Below, in pieces: positions 45,459 to 56,608 of a stretch of 64,000 nt of DNA. Origin of the DNA: Roseomonas sp. KE0001 (GTDB lineage Bacteria; Pseudomonadota; Alphaproteobacteria; Acetobacterales; Acetobacteraceae). The notes under the pieces are model-generated. The model did no database searches. It saw nothing but the letters and a program-made list of their open reading frames with translations, and was not told the DNA's origin. The stretch is from assembly GCF_016107285.1 (NCBI RefSeq), contig NZ_RCVQ01000003.1:124001-188000 (forward strand), given 5' to 3'. Position 1 is the stretch's first letter; each line of letters opens with the position of its first letter. Both the position numbers and the translations under genes were made by a program.

Positions 45459-46370
45459 TCACCGCCCCAGCAGCACCAGCACCACCCCGGCCACCACCGT
45501 CATCGCGCCGATCACCTCGGCGCGCTTCAGCGTCTCCTTCAGATAGAAGCGGCTGAACAGCAGGGTGAAGAGGATCTCGGTCTGGCCCAGGGCGCGCACC
45601 ATGGCCACGGGAGCGAGGGCGAAGCCGGCGAACCAGCAGGCCGAGCCGCAGGCCGAGAGCGCGCCGACCGGCAGGCTGTCGCGCCAGGTGCGGAAGACGG
45701 CGCGGAACTGCTCCGGCTCCTTCAGCGCCAGCCAGCCGCCCTGCATGACGGTCTGCAGGATGTTGGCCACCACCAGCGTGACCAGCGCGCGCAGGATCGG
45801 GTCGGGATGCGCCAGCTCCTGATTGGCGGCCTTGATCAGCACGGCGGTGAGGGCGAAGCCGGTGCCGGCGCCCAGCCCGTAGAGCGCCGCCGGCTGCAGC
45901 GTCGCCTGCAGCAGCCCGCGCGGCGACATCTCCCGACCCGCGAGGGAGAGATAGAGCACGCCCCCCACGCCGATGGCGATGCCGAGCCAGGACAGGGCGG
46001 AGAGGTGCTCGCCGAGCAGCACCAGGGCCAGGATCGCGCCCTGCACCGCCTCGGTCTTGGCATAGGCGGTGCCGACGGCGAAGCCGCGCGCGCCGAAGGA
46101 GAGGATCAGCAGGTTGGTGCCGAGGATCTGCGTCAGCCCGCCCAGCGCCGCGAAGGCCAGGAAGGTCAGGGTCGGCGCCGGTAGGGCACCGAGCGCGCCG
46201 GTCGCCGCCGCATAGGCCAGCAGCAGGAGCAGCCCGACCGGCACGCCGTAGAGGTAGCGGACCACGCCCGCGCCGTTCACGGAAAGCTGGCCGCGCAGCT
46301 TCTGCTGGAGCGCGGTGCGCCAGGTCTGCAGCAGGGCGGCGGAGAGGGTGACGGCGATCCAGAGCGGCAT
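45459..46370 (-). CDS. EamA/DMT-family membrane transporter
   Basis: Ten-TM permease of 303 residues built from two EamA repeats (about residues 5-135 and 150-290). Family blocks are ALVLLGEHLSALSWLGIAIGVGGV (read as parts) and LFSRFYLKETLKRAEVIGAMTVVAGVVLV near the C-terminus. DMT proteins of this group export amino acids or metabolites. It lies downstream of a LysR regulator on the same strand, with a 46-base gap, and may be its target. Confidence 0.86.
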   Translation of the reverse strand: MPLWIAVTLSAALLQTWRTALQQKLRGQLSVNGAGVVRYLYGVPVGLLLLLAYAAATGALGALPAPTLTFLAFAALGGLTQILGTNLLILSFGARGFAVGTAYAKTEAVQGAILALVLLGEHLSALSWLGIAIGVGGVLYLSLAGREMSPRGLLQATLQPAALYGLGAGTGFALTAVLIKAANQELAHPDPILRALVTLVVANILQTVMQGGWLALKEPEQFRAVFRTWRDSLPVGALSACGSACWFAGFALAPVAMVRALGQTEILFTLLFSRFYLKETLKRAEVIGAMTVVAGVVLVLLGR

Positions 46371-46416
46371 GCGGCGTTCCAGGAAGGGGCCGGCGCGGGA
46401 CCGGCCGAGAGCGGGA

Positions 46417-47331
46417 TCAGCGGGGGAAGGTGCCCTCGAAGGTCTCGATGACCAGCTGGCGGAACCAGCGTTCGGCCGGGTCGCGGTCCTGCGAATCGCT
46501 CCAGGCGATGGAATTGGCGATGATGTCGGGCGCCACGGGCGGCACTTCCGTGGCCAGGCCGGCGCGCGCCGCCAGCCGCTGGCCGACGAAGTCCGGCACC
46601 GTGGTCACCAGGTCGGTGCCGGGCAGGGCGGCGGAGAGGAGGCCGAAGGAGCTGATGCTCAGCACCACGCGCCGGCTGCGGCCCTGCTGGCGCAGCACCG
46701 CGTCGACGAAGCCGCTCATGTCGCCGCGTGGCGTGACCAGCACGTGCGGGCGGGCGCAGTAGGCGTCGATCCCGGCGACGGAGGGGGTGGCGGGATCGCG
46801 CAGGATGAGCCAGCCGGAATGGCGCAGCACGCGGATGCGCGCATTGGCCGGCAACTCGTCGCCCAGATAGCCCAGGGCCAGGTCGATCTCGCCATGCGCG
46901 AGCCAGCCGGGCAGGGTGCGGAAGTCGCCGATGCGGATCGCCAGCCCGCAGAAAGGCGCCTCCTGCCGCAGCCGGGCCATCAGCGGCGGCAGGATGGCGA
47001 AGCCCACGGCGTCGGAGCAGCCGATGCGGAAGCTGCGGGCATCGCGCGAGGGCTCGAAGGGCGTGGCCGCGGCGATGCCGGCCGTCAGGGCGGCGAGCCG
47101 CGGCGCGATCACGGCGTGAAGGTCCTGGGCGCGGCTGGTCAGGCGCAGCTCCTGCCCCTCCCGCACCAGCAGCGGGTCCTGGAAGATCTCGCGCAGCCGC
47201 TTCAGCCCGCCCGAGGCGGCCGGCTGCGAGAGGAAGAGCCGCTCCCCGGCGCGGGTGACATGCCGCTCCTCCACCAGCGCCACGAAAAGACGCAGCAGGT
47301 TCAGGTCCGGCAGGCGGTCGGCGGGGTTCAT
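46417..47331 (-). CDS. LysR-family transcriptional regulator
   Basis: A 304-residue regulator. The N-terminal helix-turn-helix covers about residues 8-66 (LNLLRLFVALVEERHVTRAGERLFLSQPAASGGLKRLRE in parts). The periplasmic-binding-like effector domain starts near residue 95 (FRIGCSDAVGFAILPPLMARL). Conserved start MNPADRLPD is at 47331; the longer frame to 47466 is not conserved. Its likely target is the EamA gene just downstream, or itself. The effector is unknown. Confidence 0.9.
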   Translation of the reverse strand: MNPADRLPDLNLLRLFVALVEERHVTRAGERLFLSQPAASGGLKRLREIFQDPLLVREGQELRLTSRAQDLHAVIAPRLAALTAGIAAATPFEPSRDARSFRIGCSDAVGFAILPPLMARLRQEAPFCGLAIRIGDFRTLPGWLAHGEIDLALGYLGDELPANARIRVLRHSGWLILRDPATPSVAGIDAYCARPHVLVTPRGDMSGFVDAVLRQQGRSRRVVLSISSFGLLSAALPGTDLVTTVPDFVGQRLAARAGLATEVPPVAPDIIANSIAWSDSQDRDPAERWFRQLVIETFEGTFPR

Positions 47332-47507
47332 CGGGCGTCTCCGGGGCCGGCGCGGCCCGTCCTGTCGTGATGTTCGTCCCGGGGCAGGGGCTAGAGCAGA
47401 CACGCGGGCTTGACCAGAGCTTCGCCGGGCCAGGGGGAAGAGGGGCTTTCCAGGGGCGCCCGCCAAAGCGATACCGGCGGCTTGCGCATGACCAGGGAGA
47501 CGCCAGC

Positions 47508-48257
47508 ATGACCCGCCCGTTTTTTCGTCCCGGCCTCCTGCTGCTGTGCGGCCTGCTGGCCGCCGGCCCCGCCCTGGCGCAGGGGGGCGCCACGGTGCCG
47601 CCGCCCGGCTCCGGCTCCGCCCCTAACCCTGGCGCGGAGAGCGCCGGCGCGGCGGAGACGGTGCTGATCCTCTCCGAGACCGCCGAGCTCGGCCGCGCGC
47701 CGGACGAGGTGCGGGCGACGCTGCGGGCCGAGGCGCGCGGCGCCAGCGCCGCCGCCGTGCAGGCGCAGGTCAACACGCTGATGGAGAAGGCGCTGGCGCA
47801 GTCGCGGACGGTGGCCGGCGTGCGCGCCACCACCGGCGGCTACTGGACCAGCCGCAACGAGGAGAACCGCAACTGGACCGCCTCCCAGGCCCTGAACCTG
47901 CGCGGCGGCGATGCCCCCGCCCTGCTGGAACTGGCCGGGGCGCTGCAGGGGCAGGGCCTGGCGATGTCCCAGCTGGGCTGGCAACTCTCCCGCGCGCAGC
48001 AGACCGCGGCGCGGCAGGAGGCCGGCCGGATGGCGATCGAGGCGCTGCGCCAGCGGGCCGAGGCGGTGGCGGCGCAGCTCGGCCTGCGCGTCGCCGGCAT
48101 CCGCAACCTGCGGCTCGACGCGCCGGATTCGCCGGTGCCGCGCCCGATGGCCATGGCCATGGCGGCGCGCGGCCAGGGCGCGCCGGCCCCGGTGACGGCG
48201 CCGGAAGATGTGATCGTCTCCTCCACCGCGGTCGCCGAATTCATCCTGCGTCCCTGA
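47508..48257 (+). CDS. Periplasmic SIMPL-domain protein
   Basis: A secreted protein of 249 residues with a signal peptide (FRPGLLLLCGLLAAGPALAQ, cleavage near 25) and a SIMPL/DUF541 domain (from LILSETAELGRAPDEVRATL to the end). The domain forms large ring or cage assemblies and is linked to oxidative or metal stress in relatives such as BP26 and YggE. AGGGAGA precedes ATG 47508. Confidence 0.85.
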   Translation: MTRPFFRPGLLLLCGLLAAGPALAQGGATVPPPGSGSAPNPGAESAGAAETVLILSETAELGRAPDEVRATLRAEARGASAAAVQAQVNTLMEKALAQSRTVAGVRATTGGYWTSRNEENRNWTASQALNLRGGDAPALLELAGALQGQGLAMSQLGWQLSRAQQTAARQEAGRMAIEALRQRAEAVAAQLGLRVAGIRNLRLDAPDSPVPRPMAMAMAARGQGAPAPVTAPEDVIVSSTAVAEFILRP

Positions 48258-48317
48258 AGCCGGTGCCGGACGGCGCCGGACTGACAGGACCGTTTCCCGA
48301 TGCCATGATGGCCGGGA

Positions 48318-49184
48318 ATGTCACCCATCCTGACGGGACTCGCGCTGCAGATCGTGGCCATCGCCTTCTTCGTGGCGCTGGACACGACCATCAAGTTGAT
48401 GACCGCGCATTTCGCCGTGCCGCAGCTCATTTTCGCGCGTTTCGCCTTTCATCTCGTCTTCGTGGCCCTGGCCATGCGGCTGTTCGGCGGGCCGCTGCCC
48501 TGGCGCTCGCGGGCACCGGGGCTGCAGGCGCTGCGGAGCCTCTGCCTGGCCTCGGCCAACTTCCTCTTCTCGCTGGCCCTGGCGCGGGTGTCGCTGGCCG
48601 ATGCCACGGCGGTGAACTTCGCCTCGCCCCTGCTGACCGTGGCGCTGGCCGCGCTGTGGCTGGGGGAGACGGTCGGCCGGCGGCGCTGGCTCGGTGTCGG
48701 CATCGGCCTGCTGGGCGTGGCGGTGGCGCTGCGGCCGCCCTTCCTGACCGGCGGGCCGCTGCCGCACTGGGCGATCCTGCTGCCCCTCGGCACGGCGGCG
48801 CTCTACGCCGTCTACCAGATCCTGACCCGCAAGCTGGCCAGCATCGACGATCCGCGCACCACCATCCTGCATACCGGCATCGCCGCCGCGCTGGCCAGCG
48901 CCCTGGCGCAGCCCTTCGTCTGGCACTGGCCGGCGGGGGGCTGGGGCTGGCTCGGCCTCGCGGCCCTGGGCGTCTTCGGCGCCGCCGGGCATGCCCTGCT
49001 GGTGCTCGCCTTCGCCCGCGCCCCGGCCAGCCTGCTGGCCCCGATGACCTATACCCAGCTGATCTGGGCCGTGCTGGCCTCGATGCTGGTCTTCGGCGAC
49101 CATCCCGACCGCTTCACCCTGCTGGGCGCCGCCGTGATCACGCTGGGCGGGCTATTGGTGGCGCTGCCGCAAAGCCGGCGCTAG
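48318..49184 (+). CDS. EamA/DMT-family membrane transporter
   Basis: Ten-TM permease of 288 residues with two EamA repeats. It has LDTTIKLMTAHF in TM1-2, LPWRSRAPGLQALRSL, ALWLGETVGRRRWLGVGIGLLGV and FARAPASLLAPMTYTQLIWA, the standard landmarks. It starts 61 bases after the SIMPL gene but is probably unrelated to it. Substrate unknown. Confidence 0.87.
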   Translation: MSPILTGLALQIVAIAFFVALDTTIKLMTAHFAVPQLIFARFAFHLVFVALAMRLFGGPLPWRSRAPGLQALRSLCLASANFLFSLALARVSLADATAVNFASPLLTVALAALWLGETVGRRRWLGVGIGLLGVAVALRPPFLTGGPLPHWAILLPLGTAALYAVYQILTRKLASIDDPRTTILHTGIAAALASALAQPFVWHWPAGGWGWLGLAALGVFGAAGHALLVLAFARAPASLLAPMTYTQLIWAVLASMLVFGDHPDRFTLLGAAVITLGGLLVALPQSRR

Positions 49185-49333
49185 GATCCGCCGCCCGCGA
49201 GTGGATCCCACGAGTGGACATGGGGGGGCGGCGCAACCGCCCGGCGTGACCTGGCGTTGCTGGTCCGGGGAAACTCTTGCGCTTGCGCCGGCAGTCATGA
49301 GGGGCTAGCGGAGGTCGGGCGCGAGGACAGGGA

Positions 49334-50083
49334 ATGGCCACGACACTTGAATCACCGCGAAACCCAGCGGTTCACGCCTCGAATGACGCCGTTCTGCGGG
49401 ATCATCCCCGGGCGGCGCTGGACGCCAACTCCGTCAGGGAGGCCTATCGCCGCTGGGCGGGGGTCTATGACGCGGTGTTCGGCGGTGTCTCCTCCTATGG
49501 CCGCCGCAGGGCCGTCGCCGCTGTCAACCGCCTTCCCGGCACGCGCGTGCTGGAGGTGGGTGTCGGCACCGGCCTCGCCCTGCCGCGCTACAAGCCCGAG
49601 AAGCGCGTGGTGGGCATCGACCTCTCGCGCGACATGCTGCTGAAGGCCCGCGAGCGCGTCGCGCAGGAGGGCCTCTCGCATGTCGAGGGGCTGCTCGAGA
49701 TGGATGCCGAGTCGATGGCCTTCGAGAACGGGGCCTTCGATATCGCCGTGGCCATGTTCACCGCCAGCGTCGTGCCGGACGCGAAGCGCCTCTTCGCGGA
49801 GATGCAGCGCGTGGTGCGGCCGGGCGGCCACCTGCTCTTCGTCAACCATTTTGCCGCCGAGGGCGGGCCCCGCTGGTGGGTCGAGCGCACCATGGCGCCG
49901 CTCTCCCGCGTGCTTGGCTGGCACCCCGACTTCGCCTTCAGTGACCTGTTCGACCGCGACGCGGTCCAGGTCGAGGCGATTCAGCCCTGCCCGCCGGCGG
50001 GCCTGTTCACCCTGGTGCATCTGCGCAACGCCGAGCCGGCCACGGCGACGCTGACCGATCCCGCCAAGCTCGCCGCGGCCTGA
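49334..50083 (+). CDS. pmtA: Phosphatidylethanolamine N-methyltransferase (PmtA type)
   Basis: SAM-dependent methyltransferase of 249 residues that would make phosphatidylcholine by successive methylation of phosphatidylethanolamine. The SAM site is VLEVGVGTGLALPRY near residue 72, with GIDLSRDMLLKARE after it, and MAFENGAFDIAVAMF. The sequence suits the Rhodobacter-type soluble PmtA branch found in Alphaproteobacteria. The leader of about 40 residues is polar. Family-level call is secure; substrate is by analogy. Confidence 0.82.
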   Translation: MATTLESPRNPAVHASNDAVLRDHPRAALDANSVREAYRRWAGVYDAVFGGVSSYGRRRAVAAVNRLPGTRVLEVGVGTGLALPRYKPEKRVVGIDLSRDMLLKARERVAQEGLSHVEGLLEMDAESMAFENGAFDIAVAMFTASVVPDAKRLFAEMQRVVRPGGHLLFVNHFAAEGGPRWWVERTMAPLSRVLGWHPDFAFSDLFDRDAVQVEAIQPCPPAGLFTLVHLRNAEPATATLTDPAKLAAA

Positions 50084-50226
50084 GCGGCGGCGCCCGCCCC
50101 GCTCCCGGGGCGCGGCCGGGCGGCCGGGCGGCAGGTCCGGGCTTCCCTCTATTTCCAGATGGCGGATTCAAGGCGCGGCACGGGGCCGCGACGGCGGCGC
50201 TGGCCGGCTCATCGCCCCGCCCTCCC

Positions 50227-50345
50227 TTGTGCATGGTGGGGAGGCGCGACTATGGTCCGGCGGTATGCCTGCCCTGCGGTTGTGGGGTAAGGGGAGGGTG
50301 GACCGTGCGGTGCGGTCCGGCTTCGATTCGGCGCGCTGCGCGCCG
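50227..50345 (+). promoter_or_regulatory. Possible coxB promoter and leader hairpins
   Basis: In the 311 bp before coxB, TTGTGC (50227-50232) and TATGGT (50251-50256) are spaced 18 bases apart and may form a promoter. Two hairpins follow: GGACCG/CGGTCC (50300-50318) and CGGCGCG/CGCGCCG (50329-50345). They could shape the leader, but the evidence is only positional. Confidence 0.35.
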
Positions 50346-50394
50346 GCGTCCGACGAGAGCGGGCGCATAGGGATGAGAGCGGACGGGATAGGGA

Positions 50395-51309
50395 ATGCGG
50401 CGGTCGATCGTTTCGCGCTTCGCGGGCTTCGCCGCCACCTTCGGGGTGGCGGCTGTCTCCTTGCTGCAGGGGGCGCCTGCCCTGGCCCAGGCACCGGCTG
50501 CCACCGCGCCCGGGGCGACTGTGGCGCCGGATACGATGATCGGGGCCCCGGTGCCCTGGGGCATCGACCTGCAGCGCGCCGGTGGGCCGCTGAAGGACGC
50601 CATCCACGACTTCAACGTGCTGGTGCTCTGGATCATCGTCGCCATCACGATCTTCGTGGGCGCGCTGCTGGCCTACGTGGTCTGGCGCTTCCGCGCCTCG
50701 GCCAACCCGGTGCCCTCCCGCACCAGCCACCATACCCTGCTGGAGGTGGCCTGGACGGTCGTGCCGGTGCTGATCCTGATCGTCATCGCCATTCCGTCCT
50801 TCCGGCTGATCTACTACCAGGACCGGACGCGGGACGCCGAGCTGACCATCAGCGTGACCGGCCGGCAGTGGTACTGGCACTACGCCTACCCGGACCACGA
50901 CAACTTCGCCTATGACAGCTATCCGGTGCAGACGGCCGACCTGAAGCCGGGCCAGCGGCGCCTGCTGGAGGTGGACGAGCCTCTGGTCGTGCCGGTGGGC
51001 AAGAACATCCGCATCCTCACCAGCGGCCAGGACGTGATCCACAGCTTCTTCGTGCCGAGCCTCGGCGTGCAGAAGTACACGATCCCGGGCCGCACCATGG
51101 AAACCTGGATGCGGGCCGACAAGGTCGGCACCTTCTATGGCCAGTGCAACCAGATCTGCGGCGAGAACCACTGGTTCATGCCGATCGTGGTGAAGGCGGT
51201 GCCGCAGGCGGAGTTCGATGCCTGGGTCGCCGGCGCCAAGCAGCGCTTCGCGGCCGATGCGGGCGCGCCGGCGGATGGCCAGGCCCTGGTTGCGGAGCTG
51301 CGCCGCTAA
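50395..51309 (+). CDS. coxB: Cytochrome c oxidase subunit II
   Basis: A 304-residue subunit with a signal peptide (first ~30 residues) and two TM helices. The CuA site is near the C-terminus: the His of VIHSFFVPSLG and the CNQICGENHWFM cluster with two Cys, His and Met. HYAYPDHDNFAYDSY and related loop sequence mark an aa3-type oxidase that accepts electrons from cytochrome c. First gene of coxBA-ctaB-small-ctaG-coxC. Confidence 0.96.
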   Translation: MRRSIVSRFAGFAATFGVAAVSLLQGAPALAQAPAATAPGATVAPDTMIGAPVPWGIDLQRAGGPLKDAIHDFNVLVLWIIVAITIFVGALLAYVVWRFRASANPVPSRTSHHTLLEVAWTVVPVLILIVIAIPSFRLIYYQDRTRDAELTISVTGRQWYWHYAYPDHDNFAYDSYPVQTADLKPGQRRLLEVDEPLVVPVGKNIRILTSGQDVIHSFFVPSLGVQKYTIPGRTMETWMRADKVGTFYGQCNQICGENHWFMPIVVKAVPQAEFDAWVAGAKQRFAADAGAPADGQALVAELRR

Positions 51310-52962
<1,653 letters not shown>

Positions 52963-52977
52963 GGTTCGATACGGCTG

Positions 52978-53946
52978 ATGAGTGAGACTGCGATCGATTC
53001 CGAGATCCGTATGGGGGGGGCTTCGGCCCCCCTCGGCGCATCCGCCGAGCTTGACCTGAGCGAGGTCGGCGACTGGCTGGCGCTGCTCAAGCCGCGCGTC
53101 ATGTCGCTGGTGGTCTTCACCGGGCTGGTCGGCATCATCGTGGCGCCGGGCGGACTCCATCCCGTGCTGGCCGCCACCGCCATCCTCTGCATCGCCGTCG
53201 CGGCCGGCGCCGCCGGCGCCATCAACATGTGGTTCGACCGCGACATCGACGCCGTGATGCGGCGCACGGCGCGCCGGCCGATCCCCGCCGGCCGCATCCG
53301 GCCCGAGGCGGCGCTGACCTTCGGCATCGTCCTGGCGCTCGCCTCGGTGCTGCTGATGGGGCTGGCGGTGAACCTCACCGCCGGCGCCGTGCTGGCCGGC
53401 TCGATCGGCTTCTACGTCTTCGTCTACACCATGTGGCTGAAGCGGCGGACGCCGCAGAACATCGTCATCGGTGGCGCCGCGGGCGCCTTCCCGCCGGTGA
53501 TCGGCTGGGCCGCCGTGACCGGCCAGGTCTCGCTCGAGGCGCTGGTGATGTTCGCCATCATCTTCGTCTGGACCCCGCCGCATTTCTGGGCCCTCTCGCT
53601 CTATGCCAGCGGCGACTACCAGCGCGCCGGCGTGCCGATGCTGCCGGTGGTGGCCGGGGCACGGGAGACGCGGCGGCAGATCTGGCTCTACTCCCTTGTG
53701 CTGGCGCCCCTCGGCCTGCTGCCCACGCTGCTCGGCATGGCCGGCCTGGCCTATGGCGCCGCCGCGCTGGTGCTGGGCGCCTTCTTCCTGGAGGCGATGT
53801 GGCGGGTGCGGCGCGACGCGCAGGACGAGGCCGGCCGCAGCCTGACCAACGACGCCCCGGCGCGCGCCGCCTTCCGCTTCTCCATCATCTACCTGTTCAT
53901 GCTCTTCGCCGCCCTGGCGGCGGACAAGCTGGTCTTCGGCCCGTGA
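52978..53946 (+). CDS. ctaB: Protoheme IX farnesyltransferase
   Basis: UbiA-family enzyme of 322 residues that adds farnesyl to haem b, producing haem O for oxidase assembly. It has the first Asp-rich motif [12 protein letters not shown] and nearby [12 protein letters not shown], plus nine TM helices. The second motif around [14 protein letters not shown] is intact. It lies 15 bases after coxA. Confidence 0.94.
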   Translation: MSETAIDSEIRMGGASAPLGASAELDLSEVGDWLALLKPRVMSLVVFTGLVGIIVAPGGLHPVLAATAILCIAVAAGAAGAINMWFDRDIDAVMRRTARRPIPAGRIRPEAALTFGIVLALASVLLMGLAVNLTAGAVLAGSIGFYVFVYTMWLKRRTPQNIVIGGAAGAFPPVIGWAAVTGQVSLEALVMFAIIFVWTPPHFWALSLYASGDYQRAGVPMLPVVAGARETRRQIWLYSLVLAPLGLLPTLLGMAGLAYGAAALVLGAFFLEAMWRVRRDAQDEAGRSLTNDAPARAAFRFSIIYLFMLFAALAADKLVFGP

Positions 53947-54116
53947 GCGCTCCCCCGAAGGCCTCGCGGGGCGGCCCGGCCGGCATGACGGAGGAGGAGA
54001 AGCAGGCCTTCATCCGCCGCCGGCGCGGGCGCAACTGGGCGATTCTGGCCGTGTTGCTGGGGCTGGTGGCGTTGTTCTACTTCATCGCCATGGCCCGCAT
54101 GTCGATCACCGAATGA
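53943..54116 (+). CDS. Small single-TM oxidase-cluster protein (CoxF-like)
   Basis: A 57-residue membrane protein if it starts at GTG 53943, which overlaps the ctaB stop as GTGA; ATG 53985 would give 43 residues. It has an acidic patch (TEEEKQAF), an Arg-rich stretch (IRRRRGRNW) and one TM helix ([19 protein letters not shown]). Small proteins like this lie between ctaB and ctaG in many alphaproteobacterial oxidase clusters and are often called CoxF. Confidence 0.75.
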   Translation: MSAPPKASRGGPAGMTEEEKQAFIRRRRGRNWAILAVLLGLVALFYFIAMARMSITE

Positions 54117-54129
54117 GGGAAGGGCGCGC

Positions 54130-54759
54130 ATGACCCCCGATCTCGCCCGCCGCAACCGCCGGGTCGCGCTTGGCGCCGCCGCCATCGTCGGCGGCATGCT
54201 GGGCCTCTCCTTCGCCGCCGTGCCGCTCTACACCCTGTTCTGCGCCGTCACCGGCTATGGCGGCACGCCGGTCATCAACAGCGCGGCGGCGCCGGGGGCC
54301 GCGGACGGGCGGAGCATCACCGTCCGCTTCAACGCCACCACCCATCCGGGCCTGCCGTGGCAGTTCCAGCCCGGCCAGACCGCGATGCGCGTGCGGGCGG
54401 GCGAGGAGGGCATCGCCTTCTACACCGCCCGCAGCCAGGCCGCGGGCCCGAGCACTGGCATCTCGACCTACAACGTCACCCCCGAGGTGGCGGGGCCGTA
54501 CTTCCACAAGGTCCATTGCTTCTGCTTCGACGAGCAGACCCTGCAGGGCGGACAGCAGGTGGAGATGCCGATCTCCTTCTGGGTCGATCCGAAGATCGCC
54601 GAGGACCCCAACACGCGGGACATCGGCACGATCACCCTCAGCTACACCTTCTTCCGCACCCTGGCCGATGCGGAGCGCGCCGGCGCCCTGGCCAAGGCGG
54701 GGCCCCATGCCGGGAAATGGAGCGAGGCGGACCCCGCGCGCCCCACGCTGACCCGGTGA
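54130..54759 (+). CDS. ctaG: Cytochrome c oxidase copper-assembly protein CtaG/Cox11
   Basis: A 209-residue membrane-anchored copper chaperone that helps build CuB in subunit I. One N-terminal TM helix (ALGAAAIVGGMLGLSFAAVPL) is followed by VPLYTLFCAVTGYGG. The copper-binding HCFCF motif lies near residue 136, and the conserved FWVDP follows it. It is 13 bases after the small CoxF-like gene. Confidence 0.95.
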   Translation: MTPDLARRNRRVALGAAAIVGGMLGLSFAAVPLYTLFCAVTGYGGTPVINSAAAPGAADGRSITVRFNATTHPGLPWQFQPGQTAMRVRAGEEGIAFYTARSQAAGPSTGISTYNVTPEVAGPYFHKVHCFCFDEQTLQGGQQVEMPISFWVDPKIAEDPNTRDIGTITLSYTFFRTLADAERAGALAKAGPHAGKWSEADPARPTLTR

Positions 54760-54876
54760 CGCACTTGATCCGCAAGCCGTTTTGAGGATTGATGCGACGA
54801 GTTTGACCGGGCGCCGCCAGCCCCTCCCGGCGGGCGGCGTTCCGCGAATCCCCTGAGTCGAGTCCCAGGAAGCACC

Positions 54877-55728
54877 ATGGCCAGCAGCAACACGACCCTG
54901 GACGCGGAAGTCCCGCCTCCCAACAAGCATCCCTACCACCTGGTCGATCCCAGCCCCTGGCCGCTGGTCTCCTCCTTCTCCGCCGGGCTGCTGCTCTTCG
55001 GCATCATCCTCTGGGCGCAGCATGGCGTGCGCTGGGCCTTCTTCCTGGGGCTGCTCGGCACCCTGACCTCGATGTTCTTCTGGTTCCGCGACGTGGTGCG
55101 GGAGGCCCGCACGCCGGGCATCCACACGCCCGTCGTGCGGCTCGGCATGCGCTACGGCATGATGCTGTTCATCGCCTCCGAGGTGATGTTCTTCGTCGCC
55201 TTCTTCTGGGCCTGGTTCCACTTCGCGCTCTATCCGGAGCATGTCTCCGGGGCCGCCAAGGCGATCTGGCCGCCCGAGGGCATCCACACCTTCGATCCCT
55301 TCGGCCTGCCGCTGCTGAACACGCTGATCCTGCTGCTCTCCGGCTGCACCGTCACCTGGGCGCACCACGCCCTGCTGGAGAACGACCGCAAGGGCCTGTT
55401 GCAGGGCCTGGGCCTGACCGTGCTGCTGGGCATCTCCTTCAGCTTCTTCCAGGCGGTGGAGTATGCCGAGGCGCCCTTCGCCTTCCATGGCGGCGGCATC
55501 TATCCCTCGGTCTTCTTCCTGGCCACCGGCTTCCATGGCTTCCATGTCATTGTCGGCACCATCTTCCTGGCGGTCTGCTGGTTCCGCGCCTGGAAGGGCC
55601 ATTTCTCGCCGCAGCGCCATTTCGGCTTCGAGGCGGCCGCCTGGTACTGGCACTTCGTGGACGTGGTCTGGCTGTTCCTCTTCGTCTGCATCTACGTGGC
55701 GGGCGCCGGCGTCATCGCCCAGCACTGA
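54877..55728 (+). CDS. coxC: Cytochrome c oxidase subunit III
   Basis: A 283-residue subunit with seven TM helices. Landmarks are KHPYHLVDPSPWPL, SEVMFFVAFFWAWFHFAL, GCTVTWAHHALLEND and the C-terminal FEAAAWYWHFVDVVWLFLF. It closes the main oxidase operon and is followed by an intrinsic terminator. Confidence 0.96.
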   Translation: MASSNTTLDAEVPPPNKHPYHLVDPSPWPLVSSFSAGLLLFGIILWAQHGVRWAFFLGLLGTLTSMFFWFRDVVREARTPGIHTPVVRLGMRYGMMLFIASEVMFFVAFFWAWFHFALYPEHVSGAAKAIWPPEGIHTFDPFGLPLLNTLILLLSGCTVTWAHHALLENDRKGLLQGLGLTVLLGISFSFFQAVEYAEAPFAFHGGGIYPSVFFLATGFHGFHVIVGTIFLAVCWFRAWKGHFSPQRHFGFEAAAWYWHFVDVVWLFLFVCIYVAGAGVIAQH

Positions 55729-55792
55729 TCCGCCATCGGCCCGCCGCCGCGCTCCGGAGCCTCCGGGCGGGGCGGCCGGGTGGGGCCCTTCC

Positions 55793-55825
55793 GGCCGGGC
55801 GCGCCAGTCGCGGCCCGGCCTTTTT
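55793..55825 (+). terminator. Intrinsic terminator after coxC
   Basis: GGCCGGGC (55793-55800) pairs with GCCCGGCC (55813-55820) around a 12-base loop, followed directly by TTTTT (55821-55825). It ends the coxB-coxC operon and separates it from the SURF1 gene. Confidence 0.75.
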
Positions 55826-55909
55826 CATGGATGCCATGGCCTGTTCTTCGCATGATCCCGCCCGGCCTCGCCCGGGGGCCTCGCCCGGGGCCCTGTCCGG
55901 GGGCGCCCG

Positions 55910-56608
55910 ATGAGCGGCGGGCGCTGGCGCCGCCTTGTGGTGCCCATCCTTGTCACCCTGCCGGTCCTGGCCCTGCTGATCGGCCTCGGCACCTGGCAGG
56001 TGCAGCGGATGCACTGGAAGACCGAGCTGCTGGCCCGCTTCGCCGCTGCCCAGGCCGGCCCGGCGCGGCCGCTGACCGCCGACCCCGAGCCCTGGGCCCG
56101 GTTCCATGTCACCGGCCGCTTCCTGCATGAGCGCGAGGCCTTGCTGGGACTGGAGGTGCGGGACGCCGTGCTGGGTGCGCAGTTGCTGACCCCCCTGCTG
56201 CGCGCCGAGGGACCTCCGGTGCTGGTCAATCGCGGCTGGGTGCCGCTCGAGCGCGACCGGCCGGTCGACCGCCCCGGGGGCGAGGTGCGGATCGAGGGCT
56301 ATCTGCGCCCCAGCGAGCCGCGCGGCGCGCTGAGCGCCACCGACGATCCGGCGGCGCGGCGCTTCTACACGCTCGACCTCTCGGTCATCGGTCCCGCCCT
56401 GGGCCTGCCGGAGATGCCGCCTTTCGCCCTGGTCGCCCTCGCACCGTCGGGCCCGCCCTCGCGCGCCCTGCCGCAGCCGGCGCGGCACCTCCCGCAGCCG
56501 CCGAACAACCATCTCGGCTATGTCGTCACCTGGTACGGGCTGGCGCTGGCCCTGGTGGGCGTGTTCATCGCCTGGGCCCGCGCCCGCCTGAAGGAACCCG
56601 TCGCATGA
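55910..56608 (+). CDS. SURF1-family cytochrome oxidase biogenesis protein
   Basis: A 232-residue protein with two TM helices, one at each end (residues 9-27 and about 205-225), and a periplasmic domain between them. Family marks are LGTWQVQRMHWK, VLVNRGWVPLER and NNHLGYVVTWYGLA. SURF1 aids haem a insertion into CoxA. It starts after the coxC terminator and overlaps the carboxypeptidase gene by ATGA. Confidence 0.93.
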   Translation: MSGGRWRRLVVPILVTLPVLALLIGLGTWQVQRMHWKTELLARFAAAQAGPARPLTADPEPWARFHVTGRFLHEREALLGLEVRDAVLGAQLLTPLLRAEGPPVLVNRGWVPLERDRPVDRPGGEVRIEGYLRPSEPRGALSATDDPAARRFYTLDLSVIGPALGLPEMPPFALVALAPSGPPSRALPQPARHLPQPPNNHLGYVVTWYGLALALVGVFIAWARARLKEPVA

